Position numbers and translations under genes: made by a program | NCBI GenBank assembly: GCA_030068145.1 | Contig: JAPJBO010000312.1 | Coordinates: 62,001-126,000 of the forward strand | Length of the DNA: 64,000 nucleotides | Direction of reading: 5' to 3' | From: Diplonema papillatum | Lineage: Eukaryota; Euglenozoa; Diplonemea; Diplonemida; Diplonemidae | Shown here: piece after piece, positions 44,101 through 54,350 of the stretch | Position numbering within the stretch: the first letter of the stretch is position 1 | How the letters are laid out: each line of letters begins with the position of its first letter | Notes under the pieces: generated by a model | Seen by the model: only the letters and a program-made list of their open reading frames with translations | Told to the model about the DNA's origin: nothing | Databases searched by the model: none

Positions 44101-44589
44101 CCCGCTGGTATTTTGGGGTGTTACACGACAGGCCGAAAAAGGAGCGCAAGTGGCCACACGTTCTTCTTCATTCATCCTAGCGGAGTGAGGGTGTACGTGG
44201 CGCTCGTGTTTCGGTCGCCTGCTTCACCCATGTGAGCTCGCGTAACACCGTATCGGGTCAGTGGCCAGTGCGTCTGCGAAGCTGGGTTTTGTTGAGGACT
44301 GGCGTTTGGGGCTAGTTCCTTTTGGCATACCGGGAGGTCCGTTTTGAGTACCCGAAGCGGAAATATTTTTTGGACCAGCAAAAAAAACAGAACTTGAGAC
44401 TCTAGCATTCCAGGGTTGCCCCGATCTGGGCTATTTCCGAGCAACCCCGGCCGATGCGCGGGTTCTCTTGGTCGCTGTCTAGTTTGATGGGAAGCTTTCG
44501 AGAAGTGTCCGGGTTTGTTCACGAAGGACGCCCCGGCTTCTGCATTCTAGTGGTGTTGCCAGGGCGTGAACTGCACCAATCCAGTCCTC
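40405..44589. other. Gene-poor stretch: repeats R3 and CCGGA, poly-T run, unassigned sequence
   Basis: 40455-40475 carries an end-like fragment of the inverted-repeat element (ACCACGTACTTGTCGTGC). 40828-40880 and 42810-42865 are CCGGA repeats. 41158-41192 is a T run and 41200-41450 is R3. 43190-43265 contains an imperfect inverted repeat around GCTGGAGTTGAAAGAG-type blocks. Frames at 43316-43903 (+) and 41051-41689 (-) are open but unrecognised and low-complexity, so they are not called genes. Confidence 0.45.
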
Positions 44590-44745
44590 TCATTTGTTCG
44601 GGTTCACATGGGAACAGGCAAGATTCATGCAGTGTGCCGAGCACCACATCCAGAGCAAGCATGGTGCTAGGCCGTCAGCTACGAGAGTTCTCACACCTCC
44701 TTTATCTCCCGACATGAGGTTGCACCCATCAGTGCAGCATGCGAC
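44590..44745 (-). pseudogene. hAT-type transposase fragment
   Basis: About 50 residues on the minus strand read CCTDGCNLMSGDKGGVRTLV, then CSAHCMNLACSHV. The spacing of DGxxxMxGxxxG and HCxNLA resembles the catalytic-core entry of hAT/ZMYM-type transposases. The rest of the protein is not seen, so it is a decayed fragment. Confidence is limited by length. Confidence 0.45.
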
Positions 44746-45614
44746 ACCCTTCTCCCAGATCTGTGGCCCCTCAGCAAGTTCACATATTGAGACACAACAC
44801 CTGAACTCGCTTCGTCGGCCACACCTCCTTTGGCTCCCGACATGAGGTTGCCCTTCCGCCCGAGTCGACCTTTTTTTTTTCAAGATGTGGGGGTGACCCC
44901 AACGTAGAAGGGGCTGTATGAACCTATGTCCGTTCCCTTCACTTTATCTTCGCCGGAAGCTTTGCTATGACCAATCATCGACCGTCTTGCGGACGGTGGG
45001 GTCGTGTGTCCGCATGTTCTCGGGTAAGCAGTGTCGCAGCGTGCCCGCTGCGACACTGTCTGCGGAATTGGAAGTTCACGAACCAGCTAGGGAACTTCTG
45101 GCACCTGGCGTGCAGCAGGGAAAAACTAGGAAACCGGCTTGGGGCCCGCGACTTTGCGGTGTTCAGCTCGGGCGAAGACGATGTGCCGCTCGCGCGGCTC
45201 GGCTGAAAGAACCTGTCAGGACGGGTGGAGCATCCCCCTCGCGCCAGCACTGGATCACCCTGCAAAGCGGCGCTTGGAATCATTAATTTTCGACACTAGA
45301 GGTCCTATGAATATGCAATGTATGAATAGCCTCTATTCGAGCCAAGCCTACTTTTGTCTCAAAAAGTGTATCGTTTGTGTTGATACAATAAACGCTAGAT
45401 AGTTGTGCGGAGCTAGCTTTTTTTTTGTGTTAACAACATACAGTGTTGGTACTAAAAATTAGTAGTTGGCAGCGTTCCGCTGGTGTGCACAAAAAACAAT
45501 CTGATGGCGAAGAGGGGGCACAAGGAACCACATCACCTTGTTCTCAAAGAACTAGCCTGAGAACAGGTATCCACCGTACCGATAACCGATAACCGTTAAC
45601 CTTCAAACTGCATA
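44746..45614. other. Unassigned stretch
   Basis: No gene is supported. 45030-45060 contains an exact inverted repeat, AGTGTCGCAGCGTG / CGCTGCGACACT, able to form a strong hairpin. A frame at 44918-45286 is open but has no recognised family. Confidence 0.4.
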
Positions 45615-45740
45615 GAAATGGCAGAGTGACCGGGCGTCGGCCTTGGGACCCGGGAGGCCCGGGTTCGAACCCTGCCGAGAACACTTTTCCGGTCGAATTT
45701 CGGGAGTTCTCTGGGTTCCGGCCCGGGCACTGGCGCCGAA
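45615..45740 (+). repeat. tRNA-derived SINE, second subfamily
   Basis: ATGGCAGAGTGACCGGGCGT (A-box-like) and CCCGGGTTCGAACCCTGCC (perfect B-box) form the tRNA-like head shared with 29140-29272. The body differs (GAGAACACTTTTCCGGTCGA). It is followed by a threefold ACACGCCGAACTTGCC-type repeat. Confidence 0.65.
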
Positions 45741-45889
45741 CTTGCCACTACACGCCGAACTTGCCACTACACGCCGAACTTAGCATCACTCGACCTTCGC
45801 GTCAGTCGGTTCGCCCGAACTTTACTGTTTCCCGAGGTTTAACTGCTGCCTCTTGCTTCCGCCGGTCTTTACCGTGCGCATCTAGTTTT

Positions 45890-46010
45890 GTTGCTTTATA
45901 GGAAGTACTTGAGGAGGCTGCCAGTTGCGAAAAGGAGGTAAATGCGCTGTATTTTACACGAAACACAGGAAAATCTGGGTTTAGTGGCGGGTAAGCATTC
46001 AACAAAAAGC
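45890..46010 (-). repeat. Dispersed repeat R1, diverged copy 5
   Basis: GGAAGTACTTGAGGAGGCTG, CCAGTTGCGAAAAGGAGGTA and GGGTTTAGTGGCGGGTAAGC match the reverse complement of R1; about half the element is present. Confidence 0.65.
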
Positions 46011-46199
46011 GATTCTCAAGCGGACGTTATCCGTGGATCTTAAGAAATTATTTACTTTTGCGACTAATAACGACGACTTTGTTGCTCTCACTACGCATGG
46101 CGAAACACACTAAGATCAGCGACAATTGGTCAATCATCGTTTTTGAGGGCTCGCCAGCTCTACCGGCCCAGTGGTTCTGACAGGTTGGCCCACCTTCGT

Positions 46200-46560
46200 G
46201 GGCGTCTCAGGTCCTCCTTGCCCGAGGGCCCGTCCACGTGCGCCTACCTCTGTGTATCGGTCTGACAGTCTTTCGTCTACGGGAGGCCACCCCTGAACCT
46301 GCTCTAAGCACCCTGCCGCCGTGCTACGACGTGCCCTGTGATCTCCTGGCGGAGTGGAGGGAGCCGTGTCCTTCCCTCGGGCACAGCCCTGTGGGCTAGC
46401 AAGACCCGGTGGCTCATGGAGTGGAAGAGGACGGACTGTGAGGACCCCCTTGCCCCGTCACATGGTGACATAGAAGGGAACGAGAAAGCTGATCGTACAG
46501 AGTCCATTACCAAGAACGAGTTCGCAACAGCTAGTTGTTCCTCTCCCAATACTCCTTAGA
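46200..46560 (+). pseudogene. LINE-type RNase H fragment
   Basis: The reading frame at 46338-46559 contains SHGDIEGNEKADRTES, close to the GHxGxxGNExAD motif that ends RNase H domains of non-LTR retrotransposons. Upstream text is GC-rich and may be more of the same domain in other frames. It is short and broken, with no other LINE part recognised. Confidence 0.5.
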
Positions 46561-47589
46561 TTTCAGCAATATGGCGATTGAGAACCGGCCCCTCCTCGTC
46601 GATCAACACACCCTACCTTTGCACTAGTGCAACAACAAAACAGAGTGTTGATTTTGCGGCGGGACGAATCCCGTGCGTCCACTGGCCCCGGGCCACACCT
46701 TTCATGTAGCACAAGGTGCTCACAGACCTCAACCACCGTCACACAGTCGCGACCTTCGCCCCAGTTCCTTCTGGCTCAGTCAAGTGTTCGAACTGCTTGG
46801 GTACGCTGCTTCCGCAGGCTTCTGCGTGTGTGAGCTCGCTCGCGACTTGTTTTTGTTCTTTTTTGAATTGCAACAGGGGATTAGTTTACGTTGCAGATTT
46901 AGACCAACGGTCTAAATCTGCAAACCGGGGTCGACCGGAAAAAAGTAAAAAAAAAAAACTAAAGCGCGTCACCAAAACTCCTTCCCAAACAAACAAAGGT
47001 CGCAAGACACCAAACTGATCGTCCTTCGGGATCGACGGTAACACAAAAAAAAATAGTCGGAAAAACGCCAAACACAGCGTTTCCAGGAAAGATAGGTGGG
47101 GGGGTGGTATTTACACGGTGCGCGCGAAGGCGCCGGGGGCTGGAGGGCAGACCCATGTGATACAAGCCGCGGTTACCTTTGGACAACGTTGCAGAGGTGC
47201 CACCGAAACGAAAGCGCTGACCGAACCGCCTCAGAACCACCCCCCACCAAACGGTCAATATCTGCAAACCTCTGGAACCTCTGAACTAATACCCTGATTC
47301 GGGGGGTTATGCACTGCAGCGGTTGGGTGAGGTAACTCCAGTGATTTATATATGGGTCTGGGGCTCGGGGCCACCCCGAGCGCGAAAAAAAAAATTGAAT
47401 TCATTTTGGGCTGAGGGTTGGGGTAGGGCCGGGTCACTACCAACCGGGATCAGCGGCAAGGGGTGAGCCAAGGCAGGGGTGGGATAAAGGGGGAGCCGAG
47501 GCAGGAGGGCCAAGGGCGAAGCCATGGGGACTGGAGGATGAGTAAAAAGGAGGCGGGGGAAGAGGAGGGAGAAGGGTGGTGGGTGGCGA
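46561..47589. other. Unassigned AT/GC-mosaic stretch with a perfect hairpin
   Basis: No gene is seen. 46890-46922 is a perfect inverted repeat of 13 bp arms (GCAGATTTAGACC / GGTCTAAATCTGC) around four bases. 46980-47060 shares GACACCAAACTG and GGGATCGNCGGNAACACAAA with 6055-6110 just upstream of BCS1 exon 2, a further short dispersed repeat. Confidence 0.5.
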
Positions 47590-48260
47590 AACGTTGACTA
47601 CCAAGTCTAATTAAATTTGAGATCCGAAATTGGACGTTGACTGCCAATTCTTATTAAATTTGGAACCCGAAATTGGACACTGACTACCAAGTCTAATTGA
47701 AATTGGGTACGACATCAGACGTTGACTGCCGCCAATTCTAATTAAATTTGGATCCGACGTTAGACGTTCACTAGCAATTCTAATTGAATTTGGATCCAAC
47801 ACGACGTTGACTCCCACTTCTAATTAAGTTTGAGAACGGAAATTGGACGTTGACTACCAATTCTAATTAAATTTGGAACCCGAAATTGGACACTGACTAC
47901 CAAGTCTAATTGAAATTGGGTACGACATCAGACGTTGACTGCCAATTCTAATTAAATTTGGAATCCGAAATTGGACGTTGACTACAAAATCTAATTAGAT
48001 TTGGGATTTGACATCAGACGTTGACTACCGATTCTAATTAAATTTGGATTCCATATAGAAGTTGACTGGCGCGGGAATTCTTCGCTGTACCGTACCGTGC
48101 GCTGGGGGGCGCTGCCCCCCAGATCCCCCCTCTCTTACAAATTAGCTAACCATTTTGTCTGATTCTTATTACCAACATTGAGGTTGGGTTGCGTTGGGCT
48201 GGGCTGGCATGGTAGTGCTTGCCTCTTGACTACCAATTCTAATTAATTTTGGATCCCCCA
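47590..48260. repeat. Degenerate 43-48-bp tandem array (GTTGACTACCAATTCTAATT)
   Basis: About eleven units carry GTTGACTACCAATTCTAATT followed by AAATTTGGAACCCGAAATTG or variants, to about 48070, with a last unit at 48225-48260 after unrelated sequence. It is clearly AT-richer than its surroundings. Confidence 0.85.
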
Positions 48261-48800
48261 CAGGACCCCGAGGGCGAAAAGGACTTTTCTACAGAGGAGG
48301 AAAAGCTATATAAACCCCTGGGTAACTCACCCAAAAAAAAAAATCGAAAATCGGGTGGGAGGTTGGGTTGATTTACACTACCTCGGATTGGGTTGGGCAG
48401 GAGTTTGGTGTCTGTAATCTTGGGTCTTGGGTTGGGCAGAGGTTTTGGGTGTCTGTAGTGGGAATTATTTCTCCTATTCTGGCTGTGCTGCAGAAGAAGG
48501 GTGAGACTTTTCATCAGAACAATCAGCAGTAGGCTAGGTGTCTTCTGGAGGAGACACCTAGCCTAGCTGCAGAAGGTCCTGCCTTAGCCAGGACATCAGA
48601 TTCGGAGGCACCATGTACCATACCGTCTCCCAGGGGGCGGTGCCCCCTGGACCCCATAAACTATCTACAAGATTTCGAATTTTCGCCAGAGGCCTAACCA
48701 GGCATCAGTTTCCTGTTACAGGTTCCGAACAAGACAGAATCTGAAGTTCCATGTACCGTACCGTCTCCCGGGGGGCGGTGCCCCCCGGACCTCCCCTGCA
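48085..48800. repeat. Three copies of a G/C-clamp hairpin repeat
   Basis: TGTACCGTACCGT followed by a palindrome of the type GGGGGGCGGTGCCCCCC occurs at about 48092-48125, 48612-48655 and 48750-48795. The two right copies also share the preceding GGACATCAGATTC / ACAGAATCTGAAG blocks and so form a repeat of roughly 150 bp. The stem could be 7-9 G-C pairs. Confidence 0.75.
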
Positions 48801-48959
48801 TTAAGACTCACCAGAGAAAATGGGCTTGGTGTCTAGTCTGAAGGAGAAAATGGGCTGCATAAGGTCCTGCCCTGATTGCAAGCAAAAAAGAAGAAAAACG
48901 AAGAAGCAAGAACAGTTGGGGTTGGATTTCGGCGTTTTTTTACCTTGAGGGGGAGCCCG

Positions 48960-49180
48960 CTGCATAGGTGGCGTGTCTCGCCCCAGACTCGCCCTGGGGC
49001 CCTCGAGCCCCCAAACTGGCCTTTTGACCCGCCCGCCCCAGACTCGCCCTGGGGCCCTCGAGCCCCCAAACTGGCCTTTTGACCCGCCCACTCGCCCTCC
49101 GACTCACCTATTCGCCCTTAGGGCCACGGTGGCACACGTCGATGGACGCACTCCGTCTTGGTTCCGACGTGTCTGCCTGC
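48960..49180 (-). repeat. Dispersed repeat R8, copy 2, partly tandem
   Basis: It is the reverse complement of 5330-5540. The block CCCCAGACTCGCCCTGGGGC plus CCTCGAGCCCCCAAACTGGC is present twice, 55 bp apart. Confidence 0.65.
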
Positions 49181-49549
49181 TCAAGAGGCCTGACCCCTGG
49201 CAAATAGCCATTTTCCTGAGAGTTTCCTCTGGAATTCCAAAATGGGGGGTTTCAGCGGCGGGGTATTGCCGCGTGTTCTTTAAACAGCGCCCGGTGTTCC
49301 TTCCGCGTGGACGCCCCGGAAGAGGGCCTCCGCAGGGCTGCCTGCCCCCCGCGAGTACTCCTTCCAAGACGGGTTTTATCTAGCAAGCTGGCCGGTGCTT
49401 TCACGGGCCCCGACGCACGCCGGCGTCCTCCCATCGCACACACGCATCGGAAGTGCGTGACACAGACGCAAAACGGGGCCCTCAACGGCGGCTCGATCGG
49501 TGGAGTCGCACACAGCCGCGCAACTTGTCCTGGGCGCATGTCGGTGAGG

Positions 49550-49965
49550 TGCCACTCGCAAGACTGGTGAAGGCGCAACGCCGTGGGAAGGGAAACTGGG
49601 TATGCGCGGCTCGTGGGGCGCCACTGAGGTGGTGCAAAACGGGTGAAGGCGCAACCCCGGTGGGAGGGAAACTGGGTGGAAGCGCGGCTCGTGGGGCATC
49701 ACACTCAGGTGGTGCAAAACGGGTGAAGGCGCACGCCGGTGGGGAGGGAAACTGGGTGGAAGCGCGGCTCGTGGGGCATCACACTCAGGTGGTGCAAAAC
49801 GGGTGAAGGCGCACGCCGGTGGGGGAGGGAAACTGGGTGGAAGCGCGGCTCGTGGGGCATCACTCAGGTGGTGCAAAACGGGTGAAGGCGCACGCCGGTG
49901 GGGCGGGAAACTGGGTGGTCGTGGGTCACCACTCAGGTGGCGCAGAACGGGTGAAAGCGCAACGC
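49550..49965. repeat. About 80-bp tandem array, five copies
   Basis: Units contain GGTGGTGCAAAACGGGTGAA, GGCGCACGCCGGTGGGG and GGAAACTGGGTGGAAGCGCG. Unit length varies between about 70 and 81 bp by small indels. Open frames through it are artefacts. Confidence 0.9.
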
Positions 49966-49969
49966 CAAT

Positions 49970-51415
49970 CGGGCGCAGCTGCGCCGGTAGGGCGCAAAGA
50001 CGTTCGGTCGGGAAGCCATCGTTTTCCTGGCATCACGGAACGTCCGAAGCACCGGCTCGATCTGGGTGTTATCGTCGTCCGTGATGATCAAGCGTGCGAA
50101 CGCTTGGTTCAGGAAGGACAGGCACCTGTACAGACCCATGTTCGGGTGCCGTTGATCACATCTTCGAGCAGAAGCCACCTCGCACTGGTATTGGTCGACC
50201 CGAAATGAGTGTACAGCACCGACGTTTTGCTAAGACGACGAAAGGAACTCATTCAGTCAGTCCGTCGTTAAAAACTCTTCGTGCTCCCTTGTCGAGGCTA
50301 TAAGCCCATTGATGGGTTGAACTTGAGGGGCAGTCTGAAACGATGTGAGCCGTTCTTCCAACCCCTGAGGTTGTGGCCGCAATACCTGTAGAGGCAACAA
50401 CCGGATTTGTTATCACCGAGGTGCGCGAGTCTTTCCATCTTCCTGGTGTCGTTGGAGCACTCGCCGGGTCGGTTGTCTGCATAAAAGCACACCCCGTGCA
50501 ACTGCACGGTCCGTCGAGATGCGTCGCAGGTCTGCGCCCCACTCGAAAGACCTTCTCGCCAGCACCACGATCGTGTCTTTTTTTGCAGCTCTTTGGCGGT
50601 CGCCAAATTCTTGTCTACATCCTCCACGAGCTTTTGTACCGAAGGGTTTGGGGACCTGCTGGTTGAAAGCGTCCTCAAACGCCAACTCCGCCCGAGTATG
50701 GCAAGCAACATCGGAATCAGGATGTTGATCGTTGAATGGAATGCATCGCCTTGTACTGGCCCACTTCGGGCATGTCAATCTCGCTCATGTCCTTGTAGTC
50801 TTCGTCAAGTTTCAAGGTCGCAGGAGAACATCCGTGCAGTTTGAGGAGGTTAGCTGCCGCTTTCATGCGAAGGACAACGAGTGGACCCGGTCACAATCGG
50901 GACACCATTGAACACCTGAAGTGAAGCGAAACGGCAATTTGCATCGAAGCGTAGTTGAACTCCCAAATAACTCGCATTGTAGAGTCGCCATCCGTGGAAA
51001 TGCAGGTATACTTCTGCAACTCGCAGGTTGTCGTCTTGCAGATCAAATGGTTGGCGACTGTCTTTGCTGTCTTCCCTCTGAGCTTCAAGCCATAAACCAT
51101 GGTGTGAATCCGGCCAGGTCGCATCTAGTGGCAGCCGGCCCTCAGAATGGATCTGGCCCATCTCTTCATATAGAGCCAATCCGACTTCACCGATCGCATG
51201 TTTACCCACACCAGCGCAGGGTGATTACAATCGCCAAGCGACGAGTACGCAAGCTTTGTCAGTGCATCCAATCGTAGACGGAAGGATTTGAGGGCAGGCA
51301 TTGCTTGGGCTCGGAAGGACAGCTCCGTGTCGAGGAAAACTCCGAGGAAGATGTTCCTTGGGGATTGGCGATCGTGACTCCTTGAGCGATGCGCCTCGTA
51401 CCTTCGTACCACATT
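49970..51415 (-). pseudogene. Decayed minus-strand coding stretch, possible transposase, family unknown
   Basis: Several overlapping minus-strand frames carry protein-like text with balanced composition, for example LVWVNMRSVKSDWLYMKRWA, VYGLKLRGKTAKTVANHL, YTCISTDGDSTMRVIWEF and LAFEDAFNQQVPKPFG. They follow each other in one direction over 1.4 kb, which fits one ancient gene broken several times. No family is recognised with confidence. The position in a gene-poor, repeat-rich block favours a mobile element. Confidence 0.4.
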
Positions 51416-51548
51416 TTCGCTGTTGTCTTATTGGGTCTTTTTTGATTTTTTGCCCTTTAGATTCGATAAATTAGAAAGGCTTTATGAACGGGGCACATGG
51501 GATATATTACGAGAAAGGTCAAACCCGGAGCTGGCGGTCGGACAGGGA

Positions 51549-51866
51549 AAGGAGGGCATGGATGGGACCAGAATGCGCAGACGATGCGAGGGGCGAGGAT
51601 GCAGAGCATCTCTTTTCAGAGACGCGCCGCAGCCTCGAGGAGAACTGTAAGAAGCGGCTGGAGTGGCTGGGCGACAGCCTGGAGGCGTGCGCGGAGCGCG
51701 TGCGGGCGCTCAAGGAAGCCCCGCTTCCCCTCGCAGACGACCCCGACGGGCTCGCCGCCTTCGGCGAGGTGAAGGACGACGTCGAGTTCGAACTCGAGCT
51801 GCAGTTCTCCCGCATGCGCAGCGCGGTGGCGCACGTCCGGAAGCACTTCGCCGACCCGTTCGAGGG
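51549..51866 (+). pseudogene. Partial duplicate of the first exon of the coiled-coil gene
   Basis: About 317 bp starting just before the ATG are identical to 51990-52309 except for one or two bases (GTGCGCGGAG against GTGTGCGGAG). The copy runs to GACCCGTTCGAGG and then enters unrelated sequence with an early stop. The near identity points to a very recent tandem duplication. It could be transcribed, but it lacks the rest of the gene. Confidence 0.85.
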
Positions 51867-52004
51867 GTTCAAAGAGGGTAGTTAAAGTTCCAGTTTTAGC
51901 TTTTTCAGCAGGGATTAGAAAGCCTGGTACAAAGCCCCTCCAAAAGCAGCAACCTTCCGAGTGACAAAAAGCAAAACCCCAATAGCAGGCAAAGGGGGGC
52001 ATGG

Positions 52005-54350
52005 ATGGGACCAGAATGCGCAGACGATGCGAGGGGCGAGGATGCAGAGCATCTCTTTTCAGAGACGCGCCGCAGCCTCGAGGAGAACTGTAAGAAGCGG
52101 CTGGAGTGGCTGGGCGACAGCCTGGAGGCGTGTGCGGAGCGCGTGCGGGCGCTCAAGGAAGCCCCGCTTCCCCTCGCAGACGACCCCGACGGGCTCGCCG
52201 CCTTCGGCGAGGTGAAGGACGACGTCGAGTTCGAACTCGAGCTGCAGTTCTCCCGCATGCGCAGCGCGGTGGCGCACGTCCGGAAGCACTTCGCCGACCC
52301 GTTCGAGGCCGAAACGCTGGCGCGGCTGCAGGCGGCGGTGCGGGCCGGGCTCGCCGAAGCTGCGGAGCAGGCGCGAGAGCTGGCGGACTACAAGGAAAAA
52401 GAGGCCGTCGGCCCCCTGCTCGCGGCCCAAGCCGCGCAGGACCTGCTCTTGCACGGCCGCGCCACCAGGCACCACCCCGCCCCCCGCGCCCCTCACCGAA
52501 CCGCAGTGCCGGGCACGTCGGCGGAGGAGGCTGTGGACGAAGACTTGGAGGTGCTGCTCCCTCGCAGGGTCATCCGGCCGGTGAAAGAGAGGCGGGAGTC
52601 GCCGAATGAAAGAGAGACCGGCTGCTGCTCATGCGGAGATGCGGAGTGCCCGGATTTGTTCGAGGCCGCGGACGGCGCGCCGCAGGGCATGTTCCTCAAG
52701 GACCACCACGTCGTCCTCGCCGGGACCGAAAAGAACGTGGTGTGCCTCTTTTCTCCCTCCGGCCAACATCCCCGTGCACTTTCCTCAGCCTCTTTTTGCT
52801 CTCCACTGCTACAACCCTTCCCCCGAAAAGAAAAGGGGAAAAGAAGAGTAAACAAAACAAAACTCCGCGTTCCCGCGAAGAAGACTTGATGTATCACATG
52901 GCTTGATCCTAGCATCCATCATGCATGATAGACGGTGTTCTGTCTAAACTTCAAACCCGACCAACAACAAACTAAGATTTCCCCGCGTCGACAACGAAAG
53001 GAAAAAGTGCAAAATGGAAAACAAACTGAACTTTCTCGAGAAAGATTGCCCCACTTGTGTGTTTGATGCGAGCATCTAACATACGTGAGGGACAGCATTC
53101 TGCCAAACACTGATCTAAGGTGTTCCTCCCTTTCGTTCGGCTTTCCAACCCGGGGGGAAAGCAAACGGCAACCCAATCCGCAGGAAGCATGCCCGCATCG
53201 CAAAGCGATGGCCTCGAAGATCATCGACGGCGTCTTCGACAGGCATTCGCTGCTGCTGCGGCAGCGCGTTAAGCACTTGCAGGCGGAGCTCGACAAGCAC
53301 CTCAACGGGTCAGTCGCCGCGCAGCTGGCGCAGCAGACCCGCGCGTTCGAGTCCTTGAAGGAGCAGCACTCCATCCTCAAGGCCGCGCACGAGGCGAAGT
53401 CTATCGAAATGATGGTGTGCGCCTGTTTTCGAGCCCCTCCCGCAACTCAGGGTTTCTTCTCATTTTGATCCATCAATCTGCCGGACTCTGACCGTTGGAT
53501 GACGAGAAAAGCTGCGAGCCTACCTTCTGTTGCTGCAAGCCTGCCGCGGACTCGACCAGCTTTCGTTACCTCACTTGTTTCCAGCCACCTTTCGAACCCG
53601 CAGGACCAAGGGGGCCAACTTGCTGTTGCGAAAGGCAAGCTGGCGGCGCGGGAGGACGCAAAAGTTCGCGTGGAGAAAGTTACGTCTTTGCTTGATGGGT
53701 TCACGAAGAGGTACGCGGCGTGCATCACGTTCGCGGTGAAGGTCGCACGCACCCTGGCAACCGCCGTCGAGGAGTCGAAGGACTGGTTGCAGACAGACGG
53801 GGAACCCGAGAAGGGGGCGGGCGACACCGACACAGACTCGAACGCGGACGAACCGGCAACCTTGACGATCCCCGAGTGCGTGTCGCAGTGCGACGGAGCA
53901 AGCAACGCGACGGGTGCCAGCAGCGACGAAATGCTGGCCGAGCGGATGCAGAGCCTTGTCGCCCTCGATAGCCGCGTGCGGGGGCTGCTCCAACGGACAT
54001 GCGAGCGTGACGCCGTTGATCAGTTGCGGGCCCTTCGATCCGGGCTGCTGGCCTGCCGTGCTGAGCTGGCAGCGAGTTGTTCTAAAAAGCCTGTTCCACG
54101 ACCTCGCCGCAATACCGTCTCCAGCCTCCCTTCTGTCACACCGTCCAGCGCGCCGTCGATGTCTCCAGCCGTTAGACCGACTCCCCCTTCTCCTGTCCCG
54201 CACGGCTTCGGTCCGTCGACAGTCGCCAAAGCAAGCATCCGCAATCGTCCTTCACTCTCCGCGTGCAGCCCTCATCTCGCTGCCAGAGACTCGCGTTTGG
54301 TCCTCCACTTGGAACAGAGGAGCCAGCCTCCGGATTCACCTCGTCACTGA
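52005..54350 (+). CDS. Unrecognised coiled-coil protein (three exons)
   Basis: Proposed exons: 52005-52739, 53184-53414 and 53604-54350, all phase 0, for 570 residues. I do not recognise the family. Exon 1 is rich in Glu, Ala and Arg with heptad-like stretches (RRSLEENCKKRLEWLGDSLE, FELELQFSRMRSAVAHVRK), then a Pro-rich part and a Cys pair (CCSCGDAEC). Exon 2 is a likely coiled coil (LLLRQRVKHLQAELDKHL, FESLKEQHSILKAAHEAK) continued by exon 3 (KVRVEKVTSLLDGFTKRY). The C terminus is Ser/Pro-rich and probably disordered. The exon 1 donor could also be 3 bp earlier (after 52736). Alternative start: an acceptor-like TCTCTTTTCAG at 52053-52062 would make exon 1 internal. Intron 1 carries two Rhp repeats. 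A scaffold or cytoskeletal role is a guess from composition only. Confidence 0.6.
52868..53130 (+). repeat. Two three-hairpin repeats Rhp in one intron
   Basis: Copy a (52868-52982) has CGCGAAGAAGACTTGATG, CATCCATCATGCATGATAG, GACGGTGTTCTGTC and AACAAACTAAGATTTCCCC. Copy b (53035-53130) has TTTCTCGAGAAAGATTG, TTTGATGCGAGCATCTAAC and GGGACAGCATTCTGCC. Both are in intron 1 of the coiled-coil gene. Confidence 0.65.
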
